Source: JAMXLO01 sp963812505 (GTDB lineage: Bacteria; Pseudomonadota; Alphaproteobacteria; Acetobacterales; Acetobacteraceae). From it: a stretch of DNA of 64,000 nt. The DNA lies in assembly GCA_963812505.1 (NCBI GenBank), contig CAWEVM010000012.1, forward strand, positions 57,756 through 121,755. The letters are read 5' to 3'. Within the stretch, counting starts at the first letter, position 1, and the number at the start of each line of letters is the position of its first letter. The notes under the pieces are model-generated. The model was given only the letters and a program-made list of their open reading frames with translations. It was not told the origin of the DNA and did no database searches. The position numbers were made by a program, and so were the translations under genes. Shown one piece after another: positions 16,699 to 25,648 of this stretch.

Positions 16699-18225
16699 TC
16701 ACTCTGCCGGGCTGACCGTCTTTCGTGGCAGGCGCATCAGCAACAGCAGCAACAGCGCCGGCAACGTCGTCATGATCAACAGGATGTAGTCGTCGGCGTA
16801 GGCGACGATCTGCGCCTGCTGGTTGATGACTCGATCCAGCAGCGCAGCACCGTGCCGTGTCGTCGGATCGAGCCAATGATGCGGCGACCCAAGCGCCTGC
16901 AGCGCACGATTGAACGGCGTGACCGACGCACCGATCATCTCATGCATTGCCTGCGAATTATGCGCCAACTGCGCTGAAAAGACCGAGACGCCAATCGCGG
17001 CGCCGAGGTTGCGCAGCAGACTGAACAACGACGCACCCTCCGTCCGCATCGACGGCGCCAGCGTGACGAAGGCCAGCACCTGAAGGGGGGAAAAAACCAG
17101 GCCCATGGCGGCGCCCTGGATCACGACCGCGATGATGATCTCGCGTTCCGACACGTCGGGCGTCCAGCCGGTCATTCGCCAGAACGTGTAGGAGAGCATC
17201 AGCAATCCGCTTCCCACCAACAGCCGTGCGTCGACCCGCTCCGACAGCCGTCCGCCGATCATGGTGGTTACGAGGCTGCCAATTCCACGCGGCGCCATGA
17301 TCAGCCCAGCCGTCTCCACCGGATAGTTGCTCAGCACCTGGAGCCATGGCGTCATCAGCGCGAGGCTGGACACCATAAGGGTGCCCACCATGAACATCAG
17401 CGCGAGACCGGACGAGAAATTGATGTCCTTGAACAGGCCGGGCCGGATCAGTGGTTCACGTGCGTAAGCGATGTGGACCAGGAACAGGTACAATCCAAGG
17501 CTCGCGAGCACTGCCTCGGTGATGATCTCGCGGGAGGTGAACCAGTCCTGGTCCTGGCCGCGATCGAGCATCAGTTGCATGGCGCCGATCGCCAAGGTCA
17601 GCACCGCGAAGCCGACCCAGTCGAAGCGCAATTTGCCCTGGCCGCTGCCTCCTGGAAGGAAAATCATCAATCCGGCGGCGGCGAGCAGACCGAACGGCAG
17701 ATTGATATAGAACACCCAGCGCCAGCTATAGTTCGCGGTGAGCCAGCCGCCGACGGTCGGGCCCATGATCGGGCCGAGCATCACGCCCACTCCCCAGATC
17801 GCCATGGCGAAACCGCGGCGCTCATAGGGGTAGATGTCGAGCAAGGTGGCCTGCGACAACGGCACCAAGGCGGCGCCGAACATGCCCTGGAGCACGCGGA
17901 ATGACACGATCTGGCCCAACGACTGCGCCGCGCCGCAGAGCATGGAGGCGACAGTAAAGCCAATAATGCAGCCGACGTAGAGCGGCTTGCGGCCGAAGCG
18001 TGCCGCCAGCCAGCCAACCGGCGCGGTCATGATCGCCGACGCGGTGATGTAGGAGGTGAGGACCCAGAGGATCTCGTCGAAGCTGGCGGAGAAGCTGCCT
18101 TGCATATACGGCAGCGCCACGTTGGCGATGGTCTGGTCGAGCAACTGCAGCACGGTGGCGCCGATCGCACACGCCGTGATCATCGCCCGATGGGGCGTCT
18201 CGTGGTGGACGGCTTCTCCCGGCAT
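16699..18225 (-). CDS. MFS multidrug efflux transporter, DHA2 (EmrB/QacA) family
   Basis: 508-residue inner-membrane exporter with 14 predicted membrane segments. Segment 1 carries VLQLLDQTIANVALPYMQGS, the DHA2 motif D1; the loop GWLAARFGRKPLYVG is MFS motif A; and LGPIMGPTVGGWLTANYSWR is motif C of antiporters. These proteins expel toxic hydrophobic compounds using the proton gradient. An EmrA-type adaptor gene is not adjacent, so an outer-membrane route is not encoded here. It lies 130 bases downstream of a zinc alcohol dehydrogenase gene on the same strand. Confidence 0.93.
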   Translation of the reverse strand: MPGEAVHHETPHRAMITACAIGATVLQLLDQTIANVALPYMQGSFSASFDEILWVLTSYITASAIMTAPVGWLAARFGRKPLYVGCIIGFTVASMLCGAAQSLGQIVSFRVLQGMFGAALVPLSQATLLDIYPYERRGFAMAIWGVGVMLGPIMGPTVGGWLTANYSWRWVFYINLPFGLLAAAGLMIFLPGGSGQGKLRFDWVGFAVLTLAIGAMQLMLDRGQDQDWFTSREIITEAVLASLGLYLFLVHIAYAREPLIRPGLFKDINFSSGLALMFMVGTLMVSSLALMTPWLQVLSNYPVETAGLIMAPRGIGSLVTTMIGGRLSERVDARLLVGSGLLMLSYTFWRMTGWTPDVSEREIIIAVVIQGAAMGLVFSPLQVLAFVTLAPSMRTEGASLFSLLRNLGAAIGVSVFSAQLAHNSQAMHEMIGASVTPFNRALQALGSPHHWLDPTTRHGAALLDRVINQQAQIVAYADDYILLIMTTLPALLLLLLMRLPRKTVSPAE

Positions 18226-18354
18226 GATGGCGACCTTGTCGTCGTCCCGTCATCTGCAGTGCAGGCCGGGAGCATGCGGACAAGGGTCAGTCGCCGTCAA
18301 ACGCTAAATAAGCTCGCTGTGCTGCATCGTGATGATCGAGAAGGCCGGCCCTGC

Positions 18355-19374
18355 TCAGAGGCCGGTCGTGAGCACCATGCGGAAGCGGGCCTCGCCGCGC
18401 ATCATCTTGTCATAAGCCTCGGGCGCACGTTCCAACGGCATGGTCTCGATGGTCGGCCGGACACCAGTCAATGTGCTGAAGGCCAAGGTATCCTCCGAGT
18501 CGATCGGAGCGCCCACGACATGGCCGGTCACCGAGCGGCTGGCCCCGATCAGGTCGATCGGGGAAACCTCGATCGGATCCATCCCCACACCGATCACCAT
18601 AAGGCGGCCACGCACCGCCAGGCCGGGGATCATCGCGCTCATCGCCTTGCCGCTGGTGACCGTCGCCAGGATGGTCTTCGCGCCGCCGAGTTTCATCAGC
18701 TCTGCCGCCACGTCCTGCGAGCCGCTGTCCAGATAGATATGGGCGCCGAGTTGCCGCGCCAGCTCTTCCTTGTCGCGGCCGCGGGCGATCGCGACGGTGC
18801 GGAATCCCATCTTGGCGGCGTACTGCACCCCCAGATGACCGAGCCCACCGATGCCGAAGACGGCGACGACATCGCTCGGTCGTGCGCCGCTTTCGCGCAG
18901 CGCGTGGAAGGTGGTGACACCGGCGCACAGCAGCGGCGCAGCGTCTGCGGCGGAGAGCTCATCCGGGATCCGTGCCAGCGCATCGGCGGGCGCGACCATC
19001 GCCTCGGCATACCCGCCATCATAGTTGACTCCGGGAATACGCAGGTTGCGGCAGTCCACGAGATCGCCACGGCGGCACGGCTCGCACCGTCCGCAATGGC
19101 CGCCGAACCAGCCCACGCCGACACGCGTGCCCTCCGCCCAGCCCATGACGCCGCTGCCGACCGCGTCAATCACCCCGGCAATTTCATGCCCCGGTACGAT
19201 CGGGTATGGTATCGAGGGAAACACCCCTTCCTTGGTGATCGAATCACTGTGGCAGACGCCGCACGCCTGCACTTTGACGCGCACTTCCCCCGGCCCGGGT
19301 TGCGGCAATTCCCGCTCGACCAGCTCGAAGGGGCCGTTTTTTTCGCTTAGTTGGACAACGCGCATCTTCGGCAT
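18355..19374 (-). CDS. Zinc-dependent alcohol dehydrogenase (AdhP-like)
   Basis: 339-residue medium-chain dehydrogenase. Catalytic zinc ligands are in CGVCHSDS and GHE (PYPIVPGHEIAGV); the structural zinc set is CGRCEPCRRGDLVDC; and the NAD fold has VFGIGGLGHLGVQYA. This pattern fits NAD(P)-dependent primary alcohol dehydrogenases of the AdhP/ADH-T group. ATG at 19374 has an AGGGGG ribosome site; the frame extends 22 codons upstream. It is divergent from a second medium-chain dehydrogenase at 19.6 kb across an AT-rich gap. Confidence 0.92.
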   Translation of the reverse strand: MPKMRVVQLSEKNGPFELVERELPQPGPGEVRVKVQACGVCHSDSITKEGVFPSIPYPIVPGHEIAGVIDAVGSGVMGWAEGTRVGVGWFGGHCGRCEPCRRGDLVDCRNLRIPGVNYDGGYAEAMVAPADALARIPDELSAADAAPLLCAGVTTFHALRESGARPSDVVAVFGIGGLGHLGVQYAAKMGFRTVAIARGRDKEELARQLGAHIYLDSGSQDVAAELMKLGGAKTILATVTSGKAMSAMIPGLAVRGRLMVIGVGMDPIEVSPIDLIGASRSVTGHVVGAPIDSEDTLAFSTLTGVRPTIETMPLERAPEAYDKMMRGEARFRMVLTTGL

Positions 19375-19595
19375 CACGGCCCCCTTTACTGGATCTATGA
19401 TAGGCATTGGCTCGCCTAAAAAGCGATTGTCGATGTTCACCGTAAATTGTCAAATATCATCGACAAGTATTGTCTTATCCGGCACCGATATTACCTAGTA
19501 ACCGGAACAACAATTCCCGGCTGGGGTCGCACACGAGGTATTGCTATCGCCACCCATGAACAGTACGCTCGCAAACATCAGGAAAGGTTTGGTGA

Positions 19596-20717
19596 ATGGG
19601 TGCGACGCGCGCATCTTCCAATGAATACCGCATCCCAGCCACGATGAAGGCCTGGGTACTCGGCGCCCCTGAGGAACTGGCCCTGGTCGAAAAGCCGGTT
19701 CCTGAACCTGGCCCTGCTGAAGTACTTGTGCGGATCGACGCAGTCGCGATCTGCGCGACCGATCTCGAGATAATGCGGCACGGTCTGCCGGCGTCCATCG
19801 AGGGTGAGTTACCCTTCAACAAGGGCTATACGCCCGGTCACGAATACATGGGCACGGTGGTTAAACTCGGCCCAACCACCGATGAATTCCAACTCGGCGA
19901 TCGTGTTGCAGTGGAGATTCATGCGGGGTGCGGCCGCTGCCAGCGCTGCCGCGAAGGCATGTATACCTCCTGCCTGAACTATGGCTTTCGCAGCCGGGGT
20001 CATCGCGCGAACGGATTCAGCACCGACGGCGGGTTCGCCGAATATGCGGTGAACCACGTGAACACCATGGTCCATGTGCCGCGCGAGATGTCGGATGAAG
20101 AGGCAACTCTGATCGTGACCGCCGGCACTGCCATGTATGGCCTCGATGTACTGGGCGGCATCATCGCTGGGGAAGGTGTCGTCGTCATTGGGCCGGGTCC
20201 GATCGGGTTGATGGGTGTCGGCGTTGCCAAGGCGTTGGGGGCGCAGCCAGTCATCCTGACCGGGACGCGAGAGAGTCGGTTAGAGATGGGCAAACGCCTG
20301 GGTGCCGACGCTGTTGTCAACATCAGGAACGACGATGCTGTGACGGCGGTTCAACGGATCACCGGCGGCAAGGGCGTGCAGTATGTACTCGAATGCTCCG
20401 GTGCGCCCAACGCGCTGAACGAGGCGGCGCGGATGGTGAACCGTGGTGGCCGCATCTGCCTTGCGGCCTTTCCTCACGAACCGGTTTCGGTCGATCTGGC
20501 CTACATCGTTCGCAACAACATCTATGTCCTGGGGATCCGTGGCGAGGGCAAAAGCGCGACGCACCGTGCCGCTGCCCTGATGGGACAGAGGCGGTTCGAT
20601 GCGAAGCTCATTCACACCCACACGTTCCCGCTCGAGCAATTGCCGACCGCGCTCAGATATGCACGCGACCGTGTCGAGGACGCCATAAAAGTGGTGGTAA
20701 CCATGCGGGGCGAGTGA
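19596..20717 (+). CDS. Zinc-binding medium-chain dehydrogenase (threonine/sorbitol dehydrogenase-like)
   Basis: 373 residues. The catalytic zinc region reads AICATDLEIMRHG with PGHEYMGTV, the structural zinc set is CGRCQRCREGMYTSC, and the nucleotide fold has VVIGPGPIGLMGVGVAKALGA. It resembles L-threonine 3-dehydrogenase and polyol dehydrogenases rather than AdhP. The ATG at 19596 is preferred because AGGAAAGG lies upstream; another Met at codon 17 lacks a site. Its substrate is unknown. It stands alone on its strand. Confidence 0.9.
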   Translation: MGATRASSNEYRIPATMKAWVLGAPEELALVEKPVPEPGPAEVLVRIDAVAICATDLEIMRHGLPASIEGELPFNKGYTPGHEYMGTVVKLGPTTDEFQLGDRVAVEIHAGCGRCQRCREGMYTSCLNYGFRSRGHRANGFSTDGGFAEYAVNHVNTMVHVPREMSDEEATLIVTAGTAMYGLDVLGGIIAGEGVVVIGPGPIGLMGVGVAKALGAQPVILTGTRESRLEMGKRLGADAVVNIRNDDAVTAVQRITGGKGVQYVLECSGAPNALNEAARMVNRGGRICLAAFPHEPVSVDLAYIVRNNIYVLGIRGEGKSATHRAAALMGQRRFDAKLIHTHTFPLEQLPTALRYARDRVEDAIKVVVTMRGE

Positions 20718-20731
20718 GCGGCTGAATCAGG

Positions 20732-21253
20732 TCACGGATCGACGCATCCCTCGCCAGCCTGCGGATAAGCCGTCCAACCATGGTTGGCGGCAAAGGCGAC
20801 CCATCGCCGCTGATCCGTCACCGAGAAAGCCATCGTCGGGCACGCGACGTTGAAGGCCTTCAACCCGACGATGCCGAACAGATTACGGTCCGGATTGAAA
20901 CATCCAGGTCCGGCCTCTGGATAGCGTGGCCAGCCCTGCTGCGTGGCAAATCCAGCCAGGCGTCCTCGCTCGGCCGCCGGCGCGTTTGGGTCAATGCAGG
21001 CGACGTGGAAGATGTTGACCCGCGAGAGCATCGTCTGGTCAGGCACCTGCCTTACGGCGATCTGGTCGGCGGTCAGGAACAGACGTTGGACGCAGTAGCC
21101 AATGTCGTCGGCGAGGAACGCCGGACTGATCATGATGCCCATCATCAGAAGAGCGCGGGCGCGCCGCGACAGTCGCGGCCATCGAAACCTGGGCATCGGC
21201 ACATGCGGAAAGCGGACGTCGGCGTCTGCCAAAGCCATGCCTGCATAAGCCAT
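20732..21253 (-). CDS. Uncharacterised protein with two internal cysteine repeats
   Basis: 173 residues with no recognised family. One membrane segment (ALLMMGIMISPAFLADDIGYC, about 35-55) follows a basic N-terminus. The C-terminal half is an internal duplication: FHVACIDPNAP...GFATQQGWPRYPEAGPGCFNP and FNVACPTMAF...AFAANHGWTAYPQAGEGCVDP, each with two cysteines and the core GWxxYPxAGxGC. This suggests a periplasmic pair of small disulfide modules on one anchor. A strong GAGGAGGT site fixes the start. Function is unknown. Confidence 0.7.
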   Translation of the reverse strand: MAYAGMALADADVRFPHVPMPRFRWPRLSRRARALLMMGIMISPAFLADDIGYCVQRLFLTADQIAVRQVPDQTMLSRVNIFHVACIDPNAPAAERGRLAGFATQQGWPRYPEAGPGCFNPDRNLFGIVGLKAFNVACPTMAFSVTDQRRWVAFAANHGWTAYPQAGEGCVDP

Positions 21254-21364
21254 TGCGACCTCCTCGGTGCAGGAGCCTTCTCACACCGTGTTTCTGGCGG
21301 TCGTCACCAGTGCAGTCAGATTACACCTTGCGGTGAGATGCGAGGCAAGATGGCGGCCCAAGTG

Positions 21365-22822
21365 TCAGCCCCAGAACGGCTCCAGGCTGTGGAACCTGAG
21401 CCACGCCTGATCGATCCGCTTTCGGGTGCGAGCGCTGTGCGCGCCGATGAAGCCTAGCACGAGGCCGATGGCGAAGGCGTGGCTGCCGCCTGACAGTTCG
21501 CCAAGCAGGCTCGCCGCAACCGTGCCATCGTTCAGTGTGCCCAGCCGGTCCTGCAGTCGGCCGAGCCTGCGAATGAAGCGATGTGTCTGCTTGCCGGGAT
21601 AGAGCGGCGCGAAGATCTCGGCGGCGTAGCGCAACCGCTTGGCATTCAGTCGGATCGCGTGCAGGGCGGATGGCTCCAGAACGGCAAGATCGTCATCGAT
21701 CTGGGTGAGTCGCTTGAGCCGCCTGTCCAGCACGCGGGCCGCGAAATCATCCAGCGCGACGACGAGCTCTGTCTGTCCCGATTCATCGACGGTCGCCGGC
21801 CAGTCCTGCACACCGGCAAGGCAGGCAAGCTCGATACCAAGCCGCCGGAATTCGACGCTGGCCAGGAAGTCGCGCAGTTCGCTGTGGCACGCGCGCCGCC
21901 GGCGCTCCACCGCGGCGAGCAGCCGCTTCAGCCGAGGCTCGGTGGGAAATGAGGCGGCGACCGATGTGGCGGTTTCGGTCACGAATACGTCCCAGTCGCG
22001 TGTCGGTGCGAGCTTTGAGGCAAGTGCCTTAAGCCCGGCATCCGCCGCATCAACCGCGGGAGAGCTTACCGCGCGGCGGAACACCTTGATCGCCGAGCGC
22101 AGCCGACGGACTGCGACGCGCATCTGGTGCACTGGTTCCGGACCCTCGCGGCCGCTCGCAGCGGCGGGCGCGAAGTGCACGACCACGTCGCTAAGATGGC
22201 CGACGACGTGGCCGAATGCCTCGGCGATCGACAGGCCGGGTGGCAGATCGGGCGCGCCCTCGTGCTGTGGTTCCGGCGCCTTGCCAGAGGCAACGGCGAA
22301 CGCCTCGGCGGCCAAGGTCGCGCGCGGCGCCGCGAGGCGAACCTCGCCCGCGAGCGCGACCGCAAGTGGCTGCACCGCCGCGGGGGCGCCCTCCAACCGG
22401 ACTCGGCTGAGGCGGTGTTCGGCGGTGACGGTGCGAACCGCGCCGCTCAGCAGGGTCAAATCTACCGGGCCGTGTTCGGTCGCAAGGCTGAGGCTTCCCG
22501 CCCGGCCGTCAAATGCAGCCACAGCGATCAGCGGCTCAGGCAGGACATGGCCAAGCGCGGATGCTGTCCGACCTATTGCGACCACCGGTGCAGGGGCGCC
22601 GAGCGGCCAAGTGTGGGCGTTCGGAACCAGACGCTCCAACCGCCACAGCGGCCGTTGTTCGGCAAGTGCCAGACCTTGCTGTGCCAGCGCGCGATCGGGG
22701 CTATCGTGCCAGATGATCCGCGCCACCCGGCTGCGCGCCTTGCCGTTCTTCAGTGGTGCGAGAAGTGCGAGCCTGGTCAGCCGCGACGCATCATCCGGAT
22801 CGAGGCCGAGTTCCAGTTCCAT
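21365..22822 (-). CDS. CYTH/CHAD domain protein
   Basis: 485 residues. The N-terminal 200 residues look like a degenerate CYTH (triphosphate tunnel) domain opening with MELELGL, where active enzymes have ExExK; the lysine is missing. The C-terminal half is a CHAD domain with two helical repeats carrying conserved His and basic residues, VHQMRVAVRRLRSAIKVF and LHAIRLNAKRLRYAAEIF. CHAD domains bind polyphosphate. It lies four bases after the sixA stop on the same strand, so the two are co-expressed, a pairing seen elsewhere around polyphosphate metabolism. Confidence 0.88.
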   Translation of the reverse strand: MELELGLDPDDASRLTRLALLAPLKNGKARSRVARIIWHDSPDRALAQQGLALAEQRPLWRLERLVPNAHTWPLGAPAPVVAIGRTASALGHVLPEPLIAVAAFDGRAGSLSLATEHGPVDLTLLSGAVRTVTAEHRLSRVRLEGAPAAVQPLAVALAGEVRLAAPRATLAAEAFAVASGKAPEPQHEGAPDLPPGLSIAEAFGHVVGHLSDVVVHFAPAAASGREGPEPVHQMRVAVRRLRSAIKVFRRAVSSPAVDAADAGLKALASKLAPTRDWDVFVTETATSVAASFPTEPRLKRLLAAVERRRRACHSELRDFLASVEFRRLGIELACLAGVQDWPATVDESGQTELVVALDDFAARVLDRRLKRLTQIDDDLAVLEPSALHAIRLNAKRLRYAAEIFAPLYPGKQTHRFIRRLGRLQDRLGTLNDGTVAASLLGELSGGSHAFAIGLVLGFIGAHSARTRKRIDQAWLRFHSLEPFWG

Positions 22823-22826
22823 GCGC

Positions 22827-23336
22827 TCAGGTCGCCGTCTCCTGGAGGTCGCGTGGCGTCAGGAAACGGACCAGCCTCGTGCCTGCAGTGTCGAGTTGCT
22901 GCCACTGCGTTGCGACAGCGAACTCGGCGAGTGCAGCGGTGGGGAAGCCGGCACGCAACCGATCATGCGAGCCGCCGGCCAGCGACACGGCGAGTTCCTG
23001 CATGCCGGGATTGTGCCCGATCAGCATGACGCTGCGCACCGTCTCGTTGACGCCGCGCAGGACAGCAAGCAGCTGCTGCGCGCTCGCGAGGTAGAGCGTC
23101 TCCACCTGTTCCACCAGCGGCGTGTCGTCCCATGGTTCGAGCGCTGCCAGCGTTTCCTGCGTGCGGCGGGAGGGCGAAACAAGCACCAGATCAGGCGTCA
23201 GTCCGAGGTCGATCATCGCCTTCCGCATGGCCGTGGCCGCGTGGCGTCCGCGCTTGCTCAGCGGGCGATCGCGATCGGCGAGTTTGGCGTCGTCCCAGGA
23301 CGACTTTGCATGACGTAGAAGCAGGAGCTGATGCAT
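22827..23336 (-). CDS. sixA: Phosphohistidine phosphatase SixA-like
   Basis: 169-residue histidine phosphatase. The catalytic histidine is H9 in LLRHAKSSW, the second histidine is in VMLIGHNPGM, and DRPLSKRGRHAA is the usual SixA segment. SixA removes phosphate from phosphohistidine in phosphotransfer proteins such as NPr or ArcB. The gene directly precedes the CYTH/CHAD gene, so a role in the same phosphate context is likely. Family assignment is firm; the partner protein is unknown. Confidence 0.9.
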   Translation of the reverse strand: MHQLLLLRHAKSSWDDAKLADRDRPLSKRGRHAATAMRKAMIDLGLTPDLVLVSPSRRTQETLAALEPWDDTPLVEQVETLYLASAQQLLAVLRGVNETVRSVMLIGHNPGMQELAVSLAGGSHDRLRAGFPTAALAEFAVATQWQQLDTAGTRLVRFLTPRDLQETAT

Positions 23337-23391
23337 GACGCGGGGGCTCGGTGCTGGAGCACCGATCCTGCCACGGCGCGGGTATGGTTGG

Positions 23392-23892
23392 CTAACGGTG
23401 GTTGCTGCCAGCCTGGGCAGTACGTGTCACGGCAGCGGCAGGGCAGGCCTCGATCGCGATCGGCTGCGGCAGTTGCTTGCTGGCGGCGTATCCCGCCAGT
23501 TCGGTGCCGCGTGCCAGCGCCAGGACCTCGCTGAAGATGCCGATATTCTGCTGGCAGAACAGCGTGCCCTGCTGGATGCCGGTCTCCGACAAGGTGTTTG
23601 CCAGGCTGGTGATGTAGTCGTCCTGCTCATGCTGCGCGCGGCCGCCGAACGTGCGGGCGAAATAGGCGTGCAGGGCGCGTTCATGGGCGACCAGTTCACC
23701 GCGGAAACGCTGCACGAAGTCATTGTAGCGGTCCTGCTGGTTGCAGGTGAGCGCCGTCACCATCAGTTTGCTCTTGAGGCCGGCGACATCGAAGGCGGTC
23801 ACGTCGGCGGGCTTTGCGCACGGCTTGGCTGCGGCGATTCCGGCGGCGGACAGCAGGGCGCCGGCGAGCAGAGCTGCGAATTTGATATGCAT
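23392..23892 (-). CDS. Secreted protein of unknown function
   Basis: 166 residues with a clear signal peptide (MHIKFAALLAGALLSAAGIAAA). The mature part is helical and has four cysteines (KPCAK, ALTCNQ, LFCQQ, EACPA). No family recognised. The reading frame extends 57 codons upstream of the signal peptide, but that part covers the GC hairpin and is not expected to be translated. It is divergent from ada. Confidence 0.7.
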   Translation of the reverse strand: MHIKFAALLAGALLSAAGIAAAKPCAKPADVTAFDVAGLKSKLMVTALTCNQQDRYNDFVQRFRGELVAHERALHAYFARTFGGRAQHEQDDYITSLANTLSETGIQQGTLFCQQNIGIFSEVLALARGTELAGYAASKQLPQPIAIEACPAAAVTRTAQAGSNHR

Positions 23893-23971
23893 GGCTATTT
23901 CCCCCGAATCGCGCGGAGTTTGCCGAGCGGCCGTTGGGGAAGCAAGTCGTTCCTGTGTGGGTGCGGTGCGG

Positions 23972-23989
23972 CCCCTCCCTGAGGAGGGG
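23972..23989. repeat. GC hairpin repeat, copy 2
   Basis: CCCCTCC, loop CTGA, GGAGGGG. Lies in the divergent gap between the secreted protein gene and ada. Same hairpin type as at 7232-7285 and 26793-26821. Confidence 0.5.
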
Positions 23990-24046
23990 AGTAGGACCGC
24001 AATGTACGGATGGCGAACTGGCGGCGGGATGACCAGTATGGGTGGC

Positions 24047-25111
24047 ATGAAAGACACGCACATGATTGATCGGCTGTCGCACGATCAGCTCTGGGATCAG
24101 GTCATTCGCCGCGAGCCTGGAGACTTTCTCTACGCTGTCAGCACGATGGGGGTGTACTGCCGGCCGGGGTGTCCGTCGCCGCGTCCGCTGCGCAAGAATG
24201 TCAGGTTCTTTCGCAATATCGGCGAGGCGGAGGGTGCCGGGTTCCGAGCCTGTAAGCGCTGCGATCCGAAGGGCGAGCGCGCCCGGCTGGCGCAGGCAGT
24301 GGTGCAGGACTCCTGTGCCTTCATCGAGGCGTCCGAGGACATTCCCTCGCTGGACGCGCTGGCGGACCGTTCCGGCTACTCGCGCTTCCATTTCCTGCGC
24401 ATGTTCCGCGACCATACCGGATTGACGCCGCGCAGTTATGCGGAGGGTGTGCGGGCCCGTCGGTTGCACGCGGCCCTGACAGGCGGGGCACGCGTGGCCG
24501 ACGCGGTGGCGGAAGCCGGCTATGGCTCGGAAAGCCGCGTCTACGAGAAGACCGGCGAGCTGCTCGGCATGACGCCGGGCGCGCTGCGTCGAGGCGGTGA
24601 AGGCGAGGTGATCCGCACAGCATTTGCGGACTGCCCGTTCGGTCGGCTGCTGGTCGGCGCGACCGATCGCGGCGTGTGCTTCATCGGGTTCGCCGAGCCT
24701 GATGAGGCGTTGCTCGGCGATCTGCGCCAGCGTTTTCCGCGGGCACGCATCGTCGGCGATGACAGCGCGCTGGCGAACGAGGTGCGCGCGGTGCTCGACT
24801 TTCTCGAGGAGCCGAAGCAGGCGCTTGACCTGCCGCTCGACCTGCGCGGCACCGCCTTTCAGCAGCGCGTATGGCGCACGCTATGCCGCATCCCGCCGGG
24901 TGAAACGCGCACCTACGGCGAGCTGGCGCGCATGGTGGGCGATCCCCGAGCGGTGCGGGCCGTGGCACGTTCCTGCGCACGGAACCCTGTATCGCTGGCG
25001 GTACCGTGCCATCGCGTCATTGGCAGCGACGGCAATCTGACCGGCTATCGCTGGGGTGTGCCGCGCAAACGCGCGCTCCTGGAAAAGGAGCGCGCGGCCA
25101 CGGGCGACTGA
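24047..25111 (+). CDS. ada: Bifunctional DNA repair methyltransferase and regulator Ada
   Basis: 354 residues, the length of E. coli Ada. The N-terminal zinc domain has cysteines at 38, 42, 69 and 72 (YCRPGC and ACKRC), the same numbers as in E. coli Ada, which supports this start over ATG 24029. An AraC-type helix-turn-helix follows (about 90-170), then the O6-methylguanine methyltransferase domain with VPCHRVIGS as acceptor site. It takes methyl groups from phosphotriesters and O6-methylguanine, and the methylated N-terminus activates the adaptive response. No alkB or alkA is adjacent. Confidence 0.96.
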   Translation: MKDTHMIDRLSHDQLWDQVIRREPGDFLYAVSTMGVYCRPGCPSPRPLRKNVRFFRNIGEAEGAGFRACKRCDPKGERARLAQAVVQDSCAFIEASEDIPSLDALADRSGYSRFHFLRMFRDHTGLTPRSYAEGVRARRLHAALTGGARVADAVAEAGYGSESRVYEKTGELLGMTPGALRRGGEGEVIRTAFADCPFGRLLVGATDRGVCFIGFAEPDEALLGDLRQRFPRARIVGDDSALANEVRAVLDFLEEPKQALDLPLDLRGTAFQQRVWRTLCRIPPGETRTYGELARMVGDPRAVRAVARSCARNPVSLAVPCHRVIGSDGNLTGYRWGVPRKRALLEKERAATGD

Positions 25112-25114
25112 AGT

Positions 25115-25405
25115 TCAGCGACCGTACAGCGGGACGCCGTGGGCGTCCCGGGCGGCGTCGTTCTGCTGATGATGCGAGTCACGCCACTCCTGGTGTGCCT
25201 CACGTTGCTCACGAGCCGCGGCACCGTAGTTGCCCGTCGCGGCATCGCGGTGGGCCTCGGTCGAATCGCGATGCGCCTGCATCCGGTCCTGCTGGGCGCG
25301 CTGTTCGTGCCGTGCGGCGTCGTTGTCGCCGCCGATCACGACCTGCGCCAGCGCCGGGGACGCCATCAGAAATGCAGCCAAACCGATGGATAATGCCTTT
25401 CGCAT
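25115..25405 (-). CDS. Small secreted His/Gln-rich protein
   Basis: 96 residues with a clean signal peptide (MRKALSIGLAAFLMASPALA). The mature part is highly charged and rich in His, Arg, Gln, Asp and Ala, with loose repeats such as DRMQAHRDSTEAHRDAA. This composition is typical of exported, mostly helical or disordered small proteins. No family recognised. It is convergent with ada, with four bases between stops. Histidine richness could mean metal binding, but that is speculation. Confidence 0.68.
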   Translation of the reverse strand: MRKALSIGLAAFLMASPALAQVVIGGDNDAARHEQRAQQDRMQAHRDSTEAHRDAATGNYGAAAREQREAHQEWRDSHHQQNDAARDAHGVPLYGR

Positions 25406-25648
25406 TCATTCTCTCCTGGTGAATTTGACGTACGCGTCGCAGCGAATGATCTGCCCGCGGCTCGGCCGCGGATTTGCGCTGCCTGAGGTGAACGCTTTGT
25501 CACCCACGCATCAGTCTGGGAATGATTGCTGGCGAGAACGTGGCGGGATGACCATTTCACCGTAACGTGCTCCGTTCGGTCCGTGGGTTGACCGGGAGCG
25601 AAGGCTGGCCTACCTGCAATTGAGAATTCGTCGCAATTAGGGACGCCG

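Noticed and set aside
21639..23318. Open frame of 559 codons on the + strand
   Set aside because: Antisense to the CYTH/CHAD and sixA genes; Ser/Arg-rich translation without any motif.
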